Positions 36,451 through 50,167 are shown, counted from the first letter of the stretch. The stretch is 64,000 nt of DNA from Chiridota heheva (GCA_020152595.1 JAIGNY010003806.1:217501-281500), one strand, 5' to 3'. Notes: generated by a model from the letters alone, not told the origin. Numbers and translations: made by a program.

Positions 36451-38194
36451 AATTCTTCATGAATTTGCGGTAATATTGGGCCAATCCTAAGAAAGCTCGA
36501 ACTTCAGTGACAGTTCGTGGGCGTGGCCAATTCCGTATCTTTTCTGTGGTCTGAGGATCTGGTTGGATACCATCCTTGGTAACTACATGCCCAAGGTAAC
36601 GTGCTTCTTTCTTAAATAAGTTGCACTTGCTTGGTTTGAGGGTAAGTCCTGCAGATCTTAATCTGTTGAGAACTTCTTTCAGATTGCGCATATGCTCTGA
36701 AAAGCTTGAACCAATAATTATGATATCGTCTAAGTATACAAGACATGTTGTCAATGTAAGCCTTTCAAAACCAATTCCATTAACCTTTGAAAGGTCTGGG
36801 AGCGTTAGTAAGCCCCATGGGCATTACCTTAAATTGAAATAGCCCAAATCCTGTCGAAAACTGTCTTTTCTTTATCGATCGGATCCATCTCAATTTGCCA
36901 ATACCCTGAAGATAAGTCCAAAGTACTGAATAATGCTGACCCTGATAAAGCATCAAGGGTATCGTCTGCACGTGGTATGGGGTGAGAGTCAGTTATGGTG
37001 ACAGCATTAAGCTTTCGAAAATCGACACAAAATCTGTAAGATTTGTCCTTTTTCTTCACCATAACTACGGGTTCAGCCCAAGGGCTGAAGCTTTCTTCGA
37101 TGATGTCCTGACTAAAAAGCTTATTGACTTGCTTTTGTATCTCTATCTTCATAGGGGGCGTTGTGCGGTAAGCACGCAACTTGATCGGAGGTACATCTTC
37201 AGTACGAATCTTGTGACATGTTAGATGAGTACGACCTGGCTGATCTGTAAATACGTCAGCGTAATCTTTCAATAGCGCCTCCACTTCGACAACTTGATCA
37301 GGACTTAAGTTGTCTTTGTCAATGTTTATAGAGGGCGCAATTTGTTGGCTATTTGATTTTTTATCAGATTTTACCCCTGCAACAACTATTTCTGTGTCAA
37401 AATCATTTTCGACATCATTTTCGACGATCGAATACTCAGCATTATCATGCGCGAGTGAAAAGAATTTCCCAACAAATTTGTTGGCTTTGAGGTCAACCGT
37501 GTGCGGGTTAGGGTTAAGAACCCTGGCTAGAATAAGTCGTTTCTGAACAGGAGATACCGATTTGGCAAAAATGAGTTGAATATCTGCGTCAGTGTGAGGT
37601 TCAAAAACTCCAGTGTAATTATCTGGTATGACGTGATGTGCAGGATACTCAAGTTTCACTGTCACGTTTTTTGTTGGCAACATGCAGGAATGGTTACGTT
37701 CGCAGCAACTGAAACATTGCATACGAGATCTGAGCATTTCTGATGTTTTAAAGAGGTATAACTTCTCCACAGATGGTTACAGTTTCTTTAATGGTGTCAA
37801 TGCATCCACCATTTGCAATTATGAAGTCCCAGCCCAAAACGAGGGTCGGTTGATATTGCGGGCAACATAAAATTCGTGGTCACAGTCTGTGTACCAATTC
37901 GAATATTTGTTGATATCGAGCCAAGTGAATCAACACTTTCTCCGTAACGGAACGAGCAAGAAGGTATGACTTCTTGATAGGTCTCCTTTTTAAAGTTGAT
38001 ATCTTCTGACGAAGTTCTTCGGATATCATGCTTATGTCGGATCCCGTATCTACAAAGGCATCAAGAGTGACGTCCTCCAAGACTATGGGTATGAAAGATA
38101 AAGGGGGCTCTTCTGAGCAGCTTACAGATGAAATGTCTAATTTTGAAATATTATCATCAATGGTCTGGGTCGGGGTTTCTTTCTTAGTTGACAT
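36398..38194 (-). pseudogene. Protease and reverse transcriptase region of the Gypsy fossil
   Basis: AFVDTGSDISMIS marks the aspartic protease. WAEPVVMVKKKDKSYRFCVD, SGYWQIEMDP and LVYLDDIIIIGSS mark the Gypsy reverse transcriptase with its YLDD box, and GLAQYYRKFM its connection. Part of the fossil; treated as non-functional. Confidence 0.92.
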
Positions 38195-38399
38195 ATGACC
38201 CTCTATATCAACTTCTAAGCATTTCCCTGGTCATGGGATGATGACTGATGGTGACGGTCAGAAAATCGAACTTTCTGACCTCTATCGTTTGACCTTGATG
38301 GTGAAGGTCGTGGATTTCGAGGGCTATTTGCCTCACTCAGGTTTCTGCTCTCCCTATGGGGTGTTCGGTAATCCGTACGTCCTCTCTCGGGACTTCGGA

Positions 38400-39480
38400 A
38401 GTATCAATCCGAGTGGTTTGAACTCTGGTCACGATATCTTGACGGCGACCGCGACGAAGAATATTGTCCATCTCGCCTTGGAGAATAATAGTTTCTCCCT
38501 CTGTAAAAGTCGGAATAAGATTCGCGACGTGAAAATTTATTTCCGTAGTCACGATGCTTATCGTGTGAACGGTCATGTGAATATCGTTCACGGCTGGACT
38601 TCTGGAGAGAAACCTCCAGTCGTTCCACTCTAGAAGATAATTCTCCTATTTTCTGTAGCAAAGTCTCATGACTTTTCTCCACTGCACCTATAATAGCGCC
38701 TGAAGAAGAATTATGGGTAGAAGAATATTGTGTCTCTGTAGTGGGTAAATTCGAAGACAAAGGATGATATTCTGCATAACTATGACCAATATTTGGCAAA
38801 TTGAAAGTAGGCATAGAAGTAAAAGGTTTACCACCTGGAATATCTGAAAATGTGCCAGAAATGGCACTGGTATACACATTACTTTGAGGTGTTGTGGTGA
38901 AGTTAGTGTTATGGATCAAATTTGGTGCAAATGAAGTTTGGTTAGCATGAAAAATCTTACTCGCCTCGTGTGCTCGATTCGACAAGCAATGCGGAGAGCG
39001 TCCTCGAAAGAGTCGCCTCCTTGTTCATGTATTTTACGTTGTAAATTCGGATTTAAACCGGCAACAAATCTACGAAAACGTTCGCCTTTCTTGGCATTTT
39101 CGTCATATGAAGGAAACGCTTCCCCAACTAAACGAGCTATTTCCGCGCCATAAACTTCTAATGGTTCTCCTTGAAACCTCGGACGCGCGTTTACAAAACT
39201 TTGAAAAGAAGAAAGAAATTGTCTTCGTCCGAAAACAGTCTTCAATTTGTCTATTACATCACTATACTTTTCTTTGACTGAATTTGGTAAACTGTCCCAG
39301 AAACTAAATGCTGCTCCAGTTAACCGAGCAGGTAAAAGTGTATGTAAATTATCTTTGGTGTATTCAGACGAGGCTTCAACTGCTACCTCTAACCTTCTAC
39401 ACCATTGACTAAAATCCTCACTTCCATCTCCGAAAAGCAGGATGGTAACTCTACCCTTAGGTTTGAACTTTTTGTGTAGT
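38400..39480 (-). pseudogene. gag region of the Gypsy fossil
   Basis: Capsid-like retrotransposon gag text: LTGAAFSFWDSLP, FQSFVNARPRFQGEPLEVYG and FVAGLNPNLQRKIHEQGG. An Arg/Ser/Tyr-rich C-terminal part follows. Part of the fossil; treated as non-functional. Confidence 0.85.
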
Positions 39481-39599
39481 ATCTGGCATATTGATAAATT
39501 GCAAATGATTTAATTTCTACAGTAAAAACTGTTGAAAACTTTAATTGAATTTTGAAATACGTTTTAATATATACTAGGCTTTGTAAGGCTAACACGAAA

Positions 39600-41010
39600 C
39601 TATTCCGTCAAAATACAAAAAATAGCAAAATAGATATCAGATAATCAAATACTCAAACGTGAATTATAAAATAAATGAAAATTTCACTTACTCTCTCAAG
39701 TTATTAAATAGTATATCTAAAATGATACATATCCAATATAATACACCATGCATGGATTTTCAAAATAATTAAGTATAATACGCATGCGACCAACATCTAC
39801 GTGTGGGCCCTATTTCTAAAGTCTTTGTCTCAACATATAAACTTAGTGTTCGTGTTGAGTATCACAAATAAATATATGAATATAATTTGATTAAGCAATG
39901 AAATTGCATAATCACTTCTTGAACATATCAGCATTGCAGAATAAATCACAAACTTGAAATATGATGAAGTCCGTCACTTAAATTCTGTAACTTTGATATC
40001 CGAATATATATTCAATTGATTAACCAGAATCGATATCAAAGATTTTCAGACAATATTGAAATAATTTCCAACTTCAAAATTCGAGGAGCTTCGTCTGCAA
40101 ATTTGTCTTAAATCAGCAACATTGATGAATATTTGCACGTAAAAACTTCCCAATAAATTCCTCAGGAATCACTCCTATAGCGAATAGCTGAATTCTTTAT
40201 ACGTCTTCCTTTTTAATAATAGTATAATCGTTGCAGCTTCTCCGGTTTTGCGGTATTTCCAATCTACGATGATTTATTACAGTTTCTCCAATTTTCGATA
40301 TGCTGTCAACATTTATTTTCCAATTGTCGACACACCGCCCAATATCCGAATTTTTGGATTCTGATACTCCTACGTTATTTTCCAATTTTAGATACTCCGT
40401 CCATGTTATTTTTCAATTTTACTCAACAGCTCAACATTGAAGTTTACTTTTATATTAATTGGACAAATAAGTTAATGTAATCATTCTGGAACATAAAGAT
40501 GTCATGGGTGTTGGTTGAAATCGTCATACGAGAACATCAAGTACATTACAATACTCCAAAATAGCGTCTATAACGGATAACGATTGTCAAATAATTCTAT
40601 CAACTCATGGAACCATATAATATATAATATGTATATGACGGAAGTACACAGAACCGGATACCAAATGTGAATGTTAAATTCAAATATGCGATATCACCAC
40701 AGAGAAAACCTTTTGCTGAGATCGTAGGTATTTCTCAAACATATTAGCACGTCAGAGCGGGCAGGCGGTAAATATTTGGCATGAAATTGTCGATTCGGCA
40801 GCAAACAGTTATTTGACGACTCGATTGATTCGTTTGGTAAATTGCTCAACGCTATATCAAAATCAGGAACATGACATTTTGAAGTTCAAATAGTCCCACG
40901 CAATTCAATATCGTTGTAAGCAACTTACAGTTTTCTCTCCAAAATTCGAACAACTTAAATTTCAATTAATTTCTTCATGCCTTCGTCTGTTTTTCCTGGA
41001 CCTATTGGCC
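39600..41010 (-). other. Leader region of the Gypsy fossil
   Basis: About 1.4 kb between the 5' LTR and gag, AT-rich, with no frame and no feature recognised. Confidence 0.6.
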
Positions 41011-41013
41011 ACA

Positions 41014-41029
41014 GACACCGCTGCTACCA
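41014..41029 (-). other. Primer binding site of the Gypsy fossil
   Basis: The element strand reads TGGTAGCAG two bases inside the 5' LTR. This complements the 3' end (CTGCTACCA) of animal initiator methionine tRNA, a primer used by some Gypsy lineages. Confidence 0.6.
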
Positions 41030-41031
41030 CT

Positions 41032-41294
41032 TATAAGAAAACGAAATATACGCCTCTTAAGATTCACTTCTTTATTGCTTGGATGGCGTGGGGTAACAAA
41101 GAGAATAAGCCTAGTTGAAATTCCTAACTACAGAACTGAAGTATGATAAAGAATGCTGTTAGAAAGCTGTTATGTAAATAAACTAGAACTCCTGCTTAAC
41201 TGAAAACCCTTGACCTTAAAACTTAAGACCAATCAAATACAAGAATAAAGTTAGTTTTATAACTCTCTAGATAAATTAAATAATCACTCTTACA
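41032..41294 (-). repeat. 5' LTR of the Gypsy fossil
   Basis: Same 263-bp sequence as the other LTR; the element-strand start TGTAAGAG lies at 41294. Confidence 0.95.
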
Positions 41295-41298
41295 TTAA

Positions 41299-44200
41299 TA
41301 TCATCAACAATATGATAATCACAGGCGTAGCGAAAGAGAGAGGTTATCCAGCACATCATCTTTCTGAATGAGACTTCATTTCTCATTTCCTAATAAATAC
41401 CTAAATTCACAATACAGGGCCTTAAAATTACATAGTACACAACAAGATTCTCTTCCAATCCACAATACTTTGGCTTTCACTCGAGATCACTATGCTTGGG
41501 ACATCACTAAGCTCTTGAATAGAACTGGAATTAGTATTTTATACGCTTGAAATACTCCTTCACTCGCTACACTTATTACTGCAGTAGATATTACGATTTG
41601 CCTGGCAGCATAAACATCAATATCAGAGAGCCCGAATACTCCCATCTGCAATGCGGATACTGTACAACCGCAATTTCCTTTACACTCCACATCCACCAAT
41701 GCCACAGAGCTTATATTACATCTGCAATGCTGACAAACCAGTTTACTTCCACAGTGAACCACACTGTTTTAACATACGTAATATTTAATTTCAGCAAATG
41801 GTGACGTCATCTTGATTAAAGTTGCAACTTGCAAACTTACGAAAACTTATCAAAAGTCACTATACAAACATTGCAAGTGTTATCAATACAGTTAAACACA
41901 AAGAAGAATTACTGGGAATACATTTGATTATGGGAATTGACAAATTTAGTTAAAATATAGCTCACAAAAAGGATGACGAACTTGGAACTCAAAGTCCGGA
42001 GCTGCTGGCAAACGATATAGGTCCTCATGTAATGACTCCAGCCAGCAAACTGAAGAGGATGCTGCCTGAATATAAACATCCTGTTGACAAGTACAGTAGG
42101 CCTTTTGTCCACTTGACACTGTTTGTTTACACACTGCATCTCAAAAAGGTCAAATGTCACTAAGCAGAAAACTCAGAGCAAACGGTGGCACTCCTGCACA
42201 ATTGCATGAATAAATATACAATGATAACAAATTCCCACTTCACAACACAAGCAATACATTAAACCCTTTATATGTATAAGTGCTTCTTTAAAGAAGTAGC
42301 AACTTATGCTAAATTGCTTGATAATCCATGGAAAAGAGCAACAAAAAAATCATCCAAATCGGCTAACAATTGACCATTGTAGAGCATTTTGAATTTTCAG
42401 GCCACATTATGCAAATTTGTGTTCCTCTTTATGTTCCTTTTCTGATGTATGAGTGAGTGGAAGTTCAACCTTTTGTTTTGTTTTTGAATTCATTGTCGCA
42501 CATTTTTTTGAAAGATGGAAAGGAATTTAAACCAAATGTTTTTAAGTGTTGACTGTACCCTTAACCATAATCTAGCAGGAATAGACTTTGTCCTCATTTT
42601 CAAGAACTGAAATTTAGGAATTGAGTATTTTAAAGCTTTGTGAAATAACGCAACAAATTAATGTTCACACAAATACAAAGTGTTGGTTGTCTCTTGAGTG
42701 AGACTGCCCTTCATTTCTTGTTTTTCTTTCGAAATTGTAATCTAAAATAGTTTCAAAGAGAGCAACTAGCTTTGTTTTTTTCTTTGCCTTATCCCACAGT
42801 GAAAAATAAATTATCTAGGTCAATAGAGCAAAAAGACAATATATTACACTATAAAAATATTTTATATCATACTGCATTACATCAGATATTATACATACCC
42901 TAATAAAGCTCAAATTTTGATTTGCTACTGTTTGTCTGAAACTTGATATGCTTTTTTAACTAGACTTCCTTGTCAATATTTTCTTGCACCAAACTATAAG
43001 GTAAATGTTCTAGATGTCACTAGTCTTTCATGACAGCCTTTAAAGTATGTGTCTATGAAGTGCTACAAATAAAATACTTATCAAAAGCAACAAATTTATC
43101 AATGTCTCATCCTGGTGTCAGAAAATGAAAAAACAAATCATCAATATACTCTAAAGGAATCCTTAACAAATTCTACTTATTTTCCTGCTCCTTCCCATAA
43201 TTTTCTCTTTGTACAGCACATAGAAATGTTTAAGATGATTTTGCACTATAGGAATTAATTATTGTTTTATGATAATACCATTATTGGTAAAGATGGTAAT
43301 TATTGACCATTAAACAGTTACATGGCACTTTAATTTTTCTAAGCTGAGTTTTTTTAAGGACTGATAATGATAGTTTGCATAAAACATTAAATGATCTGCA
43401 TCTTGTTTACATTTTCTGTTGATGCAAAGATATTGTGGTACCCATATTCATGTCTTACACTGCAGCAATATCAAAATGTACTGATCAAATTTATTACTGC
43501 AGGTAAAACAAAGAAAGATATAATATGAAAGAATCATCTCATGAAACAATATTTCACATATAGCAACACGTGTTTCATTTTATCATGTATGAAGTATGCT
43601 GTAAAAAAACAGGATGGATGGAAACATCATTCAATGCTGTATAATTGTGAGTCACAGCATTCTTCTTCAGTTGGTGTTGCTGTAGCTAGCTTCCATGCAA
43701 CCTAAATGACTAATGGGTAAATACGGATCTAGTCCTGATATTGCACTTATTCGAGCACAATTTTTCTTTTAGAAATATAGTACTTATTTAATTTCTCTGT
43801 TGCTCTGCCACAATCTTTGAGGGAAAGAAAAGGTAGTGATAAGTTAATATCAAGACAATGTGGTACTGCAGTACTTTCCTCTCAAGCAACTTAGGAATGC
43901 TTAGAATTTTTTTTTAACATTAAATGATACTGTAGGTCATGAATAAAAATATGACATGTGAGGTAAAACAAAACTTGTGAGGCCTTCTTACATACTGGGC
44001 TGCAAAAATCAGTGATTTATATTCAATATCTTAAATCTTTTTTTCCTAATAGACACTGTTCTGAAATGAATACGATTTGTTATTTCTATATGTACAGTAT
44101 AGGGGCCTTGACGCAACATGCATGAAGGCAATTTGTGTAAATCAATTGTTAGCATTCTTAAGAATGCATGTATGAAGGTGAGAAAAATGGCTGCAATATA

Positions 44201-46284
44201 ATAGCAGAATATAAACGAGAGTAACACTCCATATGGAACCGTACTGCACCCAATTTATACTCTTTTCAATCTACAAAAACAATATGACAGAATAAATGAA
44301 CTGTAACGACAAGATTTTTGAAGACGGTACATAATGTTACTGTAAAGTCTAGCAACAGTACACTGCTTTATATATACTGTATCTAAGGGATCAAACTGAG
44401 AATCAACAGAGTTAACCAAATTTGTTGTCTATCTCAGTATTGCTGGAAAAAAAAAAATTCAGATCTACTTGTACCATAAGATTGGTTTATGGGACCTGTG
44501 AAAGCATGAAATAATCACAAATCTGCAATGTACAGTAGAACAACAAGCATAAAATGTTTCAAATGATATCAGTTCTGAAGTGAGAACAAGACTGAGAACA
44601 AGTACATCAAAATAGTGTATAGTACTGTAGCTTGTTCCTTACTAAAAAAAACACAGTTATTTCTGCATTAATGCTCTATACTGGTCTAGCCAAATAATGA
44701 TGCCAGAATTTTGATGAAACATGTTTTTGGAACAAACAAAAAACATTTCGTTGTAATTTAAACTAGACTAGTCAACATTTCAGAAACTTTCTATATCAAG
44801 GTGTTGTGTAAGGTAAATATACAATGTATGATCTGTCACTGCAAACATGTTCAAAACCGATATCAGTTTTATGTTATGCTTTTTGTGTTATTTCTGTAAT
44901 CCAAAAGTAAACTGGCACAAGTTTGACAACAAAAATAAGTTGCGAAAAAGTAGCAAATAATCAACATTCATTAACAGTACCATAATGCAATGTTAAGGCT
45001 CATACTATTTTGTAACTGCAGCCTGCATTGCATCTGCATGAGTTTCAGAAGTTGACACAGGAGTTTTGATGTCAAAGATGACATAATAATTTCCAAATAT
45101 TTCATAGTAGTCTGAAATTATCTGAGTATGACCATGACTACTACAGCAAACTTAGTAAGAATACAGTATAATAAACTGTTACTTTAGTCAGGACATACCA
45201 GAGAAGACGGTAAATATTAACAAATTTCCAATACTTTGGGATACGCAAACTAAAGGAGGATATACTTCCGAAATTGTCTGCAGTTGCTCGTAAGAATGTT
45301 ACACAAAAGAATGAGTAATATTAGAACTTAGCAAATTATTATCAATGTTGTTTGCTTACCTTTTAAAACACTAAGAATATCAATCATAAGTTAAGATTTT
45401 AGTAAGAATATTAATACTAAGGGCAATCTAACACGGGGATGATGCGGGCTGTGAATGTATGCTTTATATATTATATTTATGGAACTGCCATTTCCAGCAT
45501 TCACTTGGAACAGTTTTTGTCTTCTGAAGTTCTGTTATGTAATAATTGATGTGGTCAACTGCCGGTAGGCCCTATGTCGCAAATCGTTTTGTGGGGAGAC
45601 TCAAAATGATACTGGTCTAGTCTAACTTCTAAGCAGGGACGATTCAGTTTTTGGTCTGACTGAGTAAGGCAATCAATGGAATAGGCTTAGGCTATAGGTA
45701 TGCTTACTCAGTACTCATCAATCATAAAAATGGACTTTTTTACATAACAATTTTGTCCGACTTCGCTAAGGTGGGTAACAAATTCAAGTCATCTTACAGT
45801 ATTTAGGCCCTTGTAGGCCTTAGTAGTAACACCTAGCAGGCTTATGCCTACTGCCAGTGCCACTAACATTAGGCCTATGGCCTAAATATTTGGTGCATAT
45901 TGTTCTTTGGTAGGCTTAAACCTAGTACCAGCAAATCCAAAAATGTGGATAAAGGTAACAAGAATATCATTTGTTAATAATCGTAAGCTCTGTCAATAAT
46001 CGTACAACCAAATTAATTTTATTTTGCATAATTCCGTCCTATGTCTCAATGCGTTGCAATAATAACAATCTAGTGTTACGGAAAAGTCACACCTTATCAC
46101 GTTAGGAAGGAAATTGTGAGAATTTGGACTGACATTTTTCCTGAGCATTTTCATCCACTCCCTCACTCCCTCTACAACCATATTTAATTCTCCTCTTCCA
46201 CCCCCTCTCTACTTTGTTTTTGTTTCAACCATGCACCTCCCCTCTCAATCACAGCTTTCTGACCTTTTGTTCTTGAAATTCTCT
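41299..46284. other. Intron 1, largely unique AT-rich sequence
   Basis: No coding signal, repeat array or transposon end was recognised over ~5 kb. It is the least repetitive stretch of the window. Confidence 0.5.
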
Positions 46285-46402
46285 TATTCTCCCCCTGTTT
46301 CCTTTCCTTCCTACCTTTAGAATGATCTGACCTCTCAGGCACAATTTGACCTTTGTTGTCGTGGTGCCATTAAGCCCTCATCAACAAACAAACAAATAAA
46401 CT
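46285..46402 (+). mobile_element. 3' end of the I-like LINE family
   Basis: CTTTCCTTCCTACCTTTAGA, then CTCTCAGGCACAATTTGACC, and AAGCCCTCATCAACAAACAA match 57305-57407, including the CAAA-type tail. A short 5'-truncated copy. Confidence 0.8.
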
Positions 46403-47584
46403 AAAAGTACTTGAAGTTGACTTAAATTTGATGACACTATTTGTTCACTTTATAAAAGCATATTGAGCCTAATAAAAAGTTGTCTGCTATGAAGAAAAGT
46501 GACCCTCACAGATCAGAAAAATGATTGACAAATCTTACATTTCCAAAGATCATCAAAAAATGGGCCATGAAAAATCTTTATTTTGGGAACTTCACCGAAA
46601 CTGAAAATGCTCGGATCACGATTTAAGCCGAAATATCATTAAGTGTACAAGCTCTTTCCTTTCAGTATGCTATTATAGGGGCATTAATAATATGCCCAAC
46701 GTACATCAGATGGAGGCATCATATTACACTCGCTCGTGTTGGCAATGTAATTAGATCGTAGCTGTGCCAGGACAAGCAAATAATGATATCATATTAGGTT
46801 GCCCTTGCTCTGGTGAGGCGTGTGATGTGCAACCGTTGATTTTGGCCAAATTTGGCGGTTGCAGTGCATACTAAACGGAAAGCGGAGGTACACGTCATGT
46901 AATGTCTTGTACGTCATTTAATCTTCTGCTGTAGTGATGAACATTGAAACTGCATAAGTTAGAGCAATTTGAATTATCCGGATTCATCCGGGAGTAATCG
47001 TTTTACAAACCACGAAATGCTCAATTCGAACTTCCGGGTCAAGTCCTCAGGAATTAATAATATCACAGTAACGGTCATATAGCAAGGTCATGTTCCAAAG
47101 TGCCAAAACCTTGGAGAAAAAGTTCCAGGCCAGGGGTACCCTTCCACCAATTTTGGTTCATGTGTGTATTACATTTTTTGAATTCTGAGTGACACAAAAT
47201 TGATTGTTGCATACGCGCACACACACACACACACACCTACATGCACACACCCACAAACACACGGACAGATGCAGAAATCACCCAATTTTGTCTCCTAACC
47301 CCTAATATAAGGTCAGCATATGAGATCCCCTGGTGGGCCCCACCAGCCTCCGCCCTCCCCCCTCCCCATCCAATATCAAGGGGGTGGCCATGTAGTGTAG
47401 GAGGTACAGGCAGTTCTTTGCCTATACAGCAAAGTGACTACAATATCTCTTCCCCACATGTGGGTGATGAGATGATAAGTTTCCTTGTGTTTTATGTGGA
47501 AATTTGCTTATCGTTCAAAGGATAAAGCGGGGGGGGGGGGGGGATAAGTAACAACTGTAATGTTCTACTTGTCAGATAGGCATC
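46403..47584. other. Intron 1, no recognised gene
   Basis: A (CA)n run at 47213-47237 and a G-run at 47529-47543. No coding signal. Confidence 0.5.
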
Positions 47585-47610
47585 CCATCAAAAGTCACAG
47601 AGCTATTCTG

Positions 47611-48571
47611 CAGGGTTCTAGCTACGGAGGGCGGCGCTGGGCGGGCCCGCCCAGGACTCGCAATTCCCGCCCACCACTGGCTCTAAGATTCACTCTTCCG
47701 CCCAGCACTCAAAAGTTCAATTCGGGTAAATAATCAAGTGTTTAAACAGATCTCCTTTTAATCTCGCTCTATTTAGGTTACCGCTGATTTACACACATAA
47801 CATAACATACATTACGCACATTAAATTCCGATCAAAACAACTGAACTACAGGAATTTAACGCAATACTGTATTATCATAAAATCACCCATACACGAAGCT
47901 CTTTGCATAAAGGTACGCACATGCACACAGTTCAGGTTCATGTTTTAATCCTTGTGAATCACTGCTGGCAGCTTGCCAAGTTTGTCACTTGCCATACAAA
48001 CAAACTTTAAGAAAAGTAAACATTACACCCCCAAAGGCCCAAGGCGTGCTTATAGACCGGTTCAAATGTAAGTAACCAATCACATTTGTTATAAACCACA
48101 TATGCACTTAAAATTATAACGGACTGATCGATATTCTTTTGATTTGTGGGGGATTTTATATTGATAAAAGTTGTTCCGTACTTCATAGGAACATGTGCGC
48201 TTGGCTTTCGTCGCACGATACTGGGACGAAAATAATAGTGGTAAAAAGTTTGGGCAAGATGCATAACAATGGGAATTGAGAAGAGTTTCCGGCATATGTT
48301 TGTACTTTTTTGGAGGAGGTGAGGAGGGGGTTGGGGGTGGAGGGCACTTTGACAGTTGAATATCCATTGTATTTTGAATATCTATTGTACATTAAAAATA
48401 TTGTGTAAATCCTTCTACCATTCCTATTAAAAAAAAAAGAAGAAGGTTTCATTGACAAATTGTCAATATAAGTGGACTAAATTTGAACAGTCCTTCAAGG
48501 GAGGGGGTCTAGGAGGTCACTTTGGATTATCACTGGAGCCCAGCACTCAAACTTGTCTAGCTAGAACCCTG
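47611..48571 (+). mobile_element. Nonautonomous hAT element inserted in an R3 fragment
   Basis: The terminal repeat CAGGGTTCTAGCTA is perfect over 14 bp. The flanks CTATTCTG (47603-47610) and CTATTGTG (48572-48579) fit an 8-bp duplication with one mismatch. R3 text (AAAAGTCACAGAGCTATT) ends on the left and continues (GTGACCCTGTTAGCTATTTC) on the right. CCCAGCACTCAAA occurs near both ends in direct orientation. No transposase frame. Confidence 0.88.
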
Positions 48572-48585
48572 CTATTGTGACCCTG

Positions 48586-49797
48586 TTAGCTATTTCTCCC
48601 ACTAGGCTGTATGCTGAAGGTGATGAGATCAGCAACTCTATGGATTACTATCTTGTTAGCTATTTCCCCCACTATGCTGTATGCTCAAGGTGATGAGATC
48701 AGCAACTCCATGGATTGCTATCTTGTTAGCTATTTCCCCCACTATGCTGTATGCCTAAGGTGATAAAATCAGCAACTCCATGGATTGCTATCTTATTAGC
48801 TATTTCTGCCACTATGCTGTATGCTTAAGGTGATGAGATCAGCAACTCCATGGATTGCTATCTTGTTAGCTGAGTCCCCCACTATGCTGTATGCTTAAGG
48901 TGATGAGATCAGCAACTCTGTGAATTGCTTCTTGTTAGCTATTTCCCCCACTATGCTGTATGCTTAAGGTGATGAGATCCGCGTCAGCAACTCTGTGAAT
49001 TGCTTCTTGTTAGCTATTTCCCCCACTATGCTGTATGCCTAAGGTGATGAGATCAGCAACTCCATGGATTGCTTTCTTGTTAGCTATGTCTGCCACTATG
49101 CTGTATGCTTAAGGTGATAAGATCAGCAACTCCATGGATTGCTATCTTGTTAGCTATTTCCCCCACTATGCTGTATGCTAAAGGTGATAATATCAGCAAC
49201 TCTGTGGATTGCTTCTTGTCAGCTATTTCCCCCACTATGCTGTTTGCTTAAGGTGATGAGATCAGCAACTCCATGGATTGCTTTCTTGTTAGCTATTTCC
49301 CCCACTATGCTGTTTGCTTAAGGTGATGAGATCAGTAACTCCATGGATTGCTTTTTTGTTATTATTAGCTATTTTCCCCACTATGCTGTATGCTTAAGGC
49401 GATGAGATCAGCAACCCCATGGATTGCTTTCTTGTTATTATTAGCTATTTCCCCCACTATGCTGTATGCTTAAGGTGATGAGATCAGCAACTCCATGGAT
49501 TTCTTTCTTGTTAGCTATTTTCCCCACTATGCTGTATGCTTAAGGCGATGAGATCAGCAACCCCATGGATTGCTTTCTTGTTATTATTAGCTATTTCCCC
49601 CACTATGCTGTATGCCTAAGGTGATGAGATCAGCAACCCCATGGATTGCTTTCTTGTTATTTCTGCCACTATGCTGTATGCTTAAGGTGATGAAATCAGT
49701 AACTCTGTGGATTGCTTCTTGTTAGCTATTTCCCCCACTATGTTGTATGCTTAAGGTGATGAGATCAGCAACTCCATGGATTGCTTTCTTGTTACAG
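48586..49797 (+). repeat. ~71-bp minisatellite, 17 units, derived from the end of R3
   Basis: The unit reads TTAGCTATTTCCCCCACTAT, GCTGTATGCTTAAGGTGATG, AGATCAGCAACTCCATGGAT, TGCTTTCTTG. Seventeen copies of GGYGATRARATCMGCAAC-like text occur at 67-76-bp spacing; some units carry a TTATTA insertion, one CCGCGT. Single copies of the unit end R3 at 18690 and at 29230. Confidence 0.93.
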
Positions 49798-50167
49798 AAG
49801 CAAACAAATGAAAAATGAGGTGTACTTTTTCTTATTTTTACCCCAAAATCAAAAGAATGTCTTTACTCTGCTAGACAAGACATTAAGTGAACGTGCATGA
49901 TGTGCATGTTTTTAATCAAAAAAAGATTAAGAGGTGAAGTTGCTTGTTGGCTGTTCCATGCTTTATAACTGATGTTACTCCGTTAGAATTACTCATCACA
50001 TGGAAGTCTTGGACAGACTCCATAAACATTGTCATTGAATGATTGAAGGAGAATACCAAGACTATTTTGTGAATAGGGGCTGACAATTTACTCTCACAGA
50101 AGTTGCTCTTCTGTATTTTGATTATGTTGAGTATGTTTATGATGCATAACAATGTTTTACACATCAG
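49798..50167. other. End of IQANK1 intron 1
   Basis: Unique AT-rich sequence ending in the exon 2 acceptor; nothing else was seen. Confidence 0.6.

Larger units (their letters stand above)
33482..41294 (-). mobile_element. Gypsy-type LTR retrotransposon fossil (Metaviridae), antisense in intron 1
   Basis: A two-LTR element on the minus strand, ~7.8 kb, flanked by TTAA-type 4-bp duplications (33478-33481 and 41295-41298). The 5' LTR is 41032-41294 and the 3' LTR is 33482-33744. The parts, in order, are leader, gag, aspartic protease, reverse transcriptase, RNase H and integrase, as expected for Gypsy. It is broken: roughly half a dozen interruptions by eye. The two 263-bp LTRs differ at only about three positions, so the insertion is recent despite the decay. 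Confidence 0.93.

Noticed and set aside
48586-49797. CRISPR-like appearance of regularly spaced repeats
   Set aside because: Units are contiguous without unique spacers, and the sequence is from an animal nuclear genome; it is a minisatellite.
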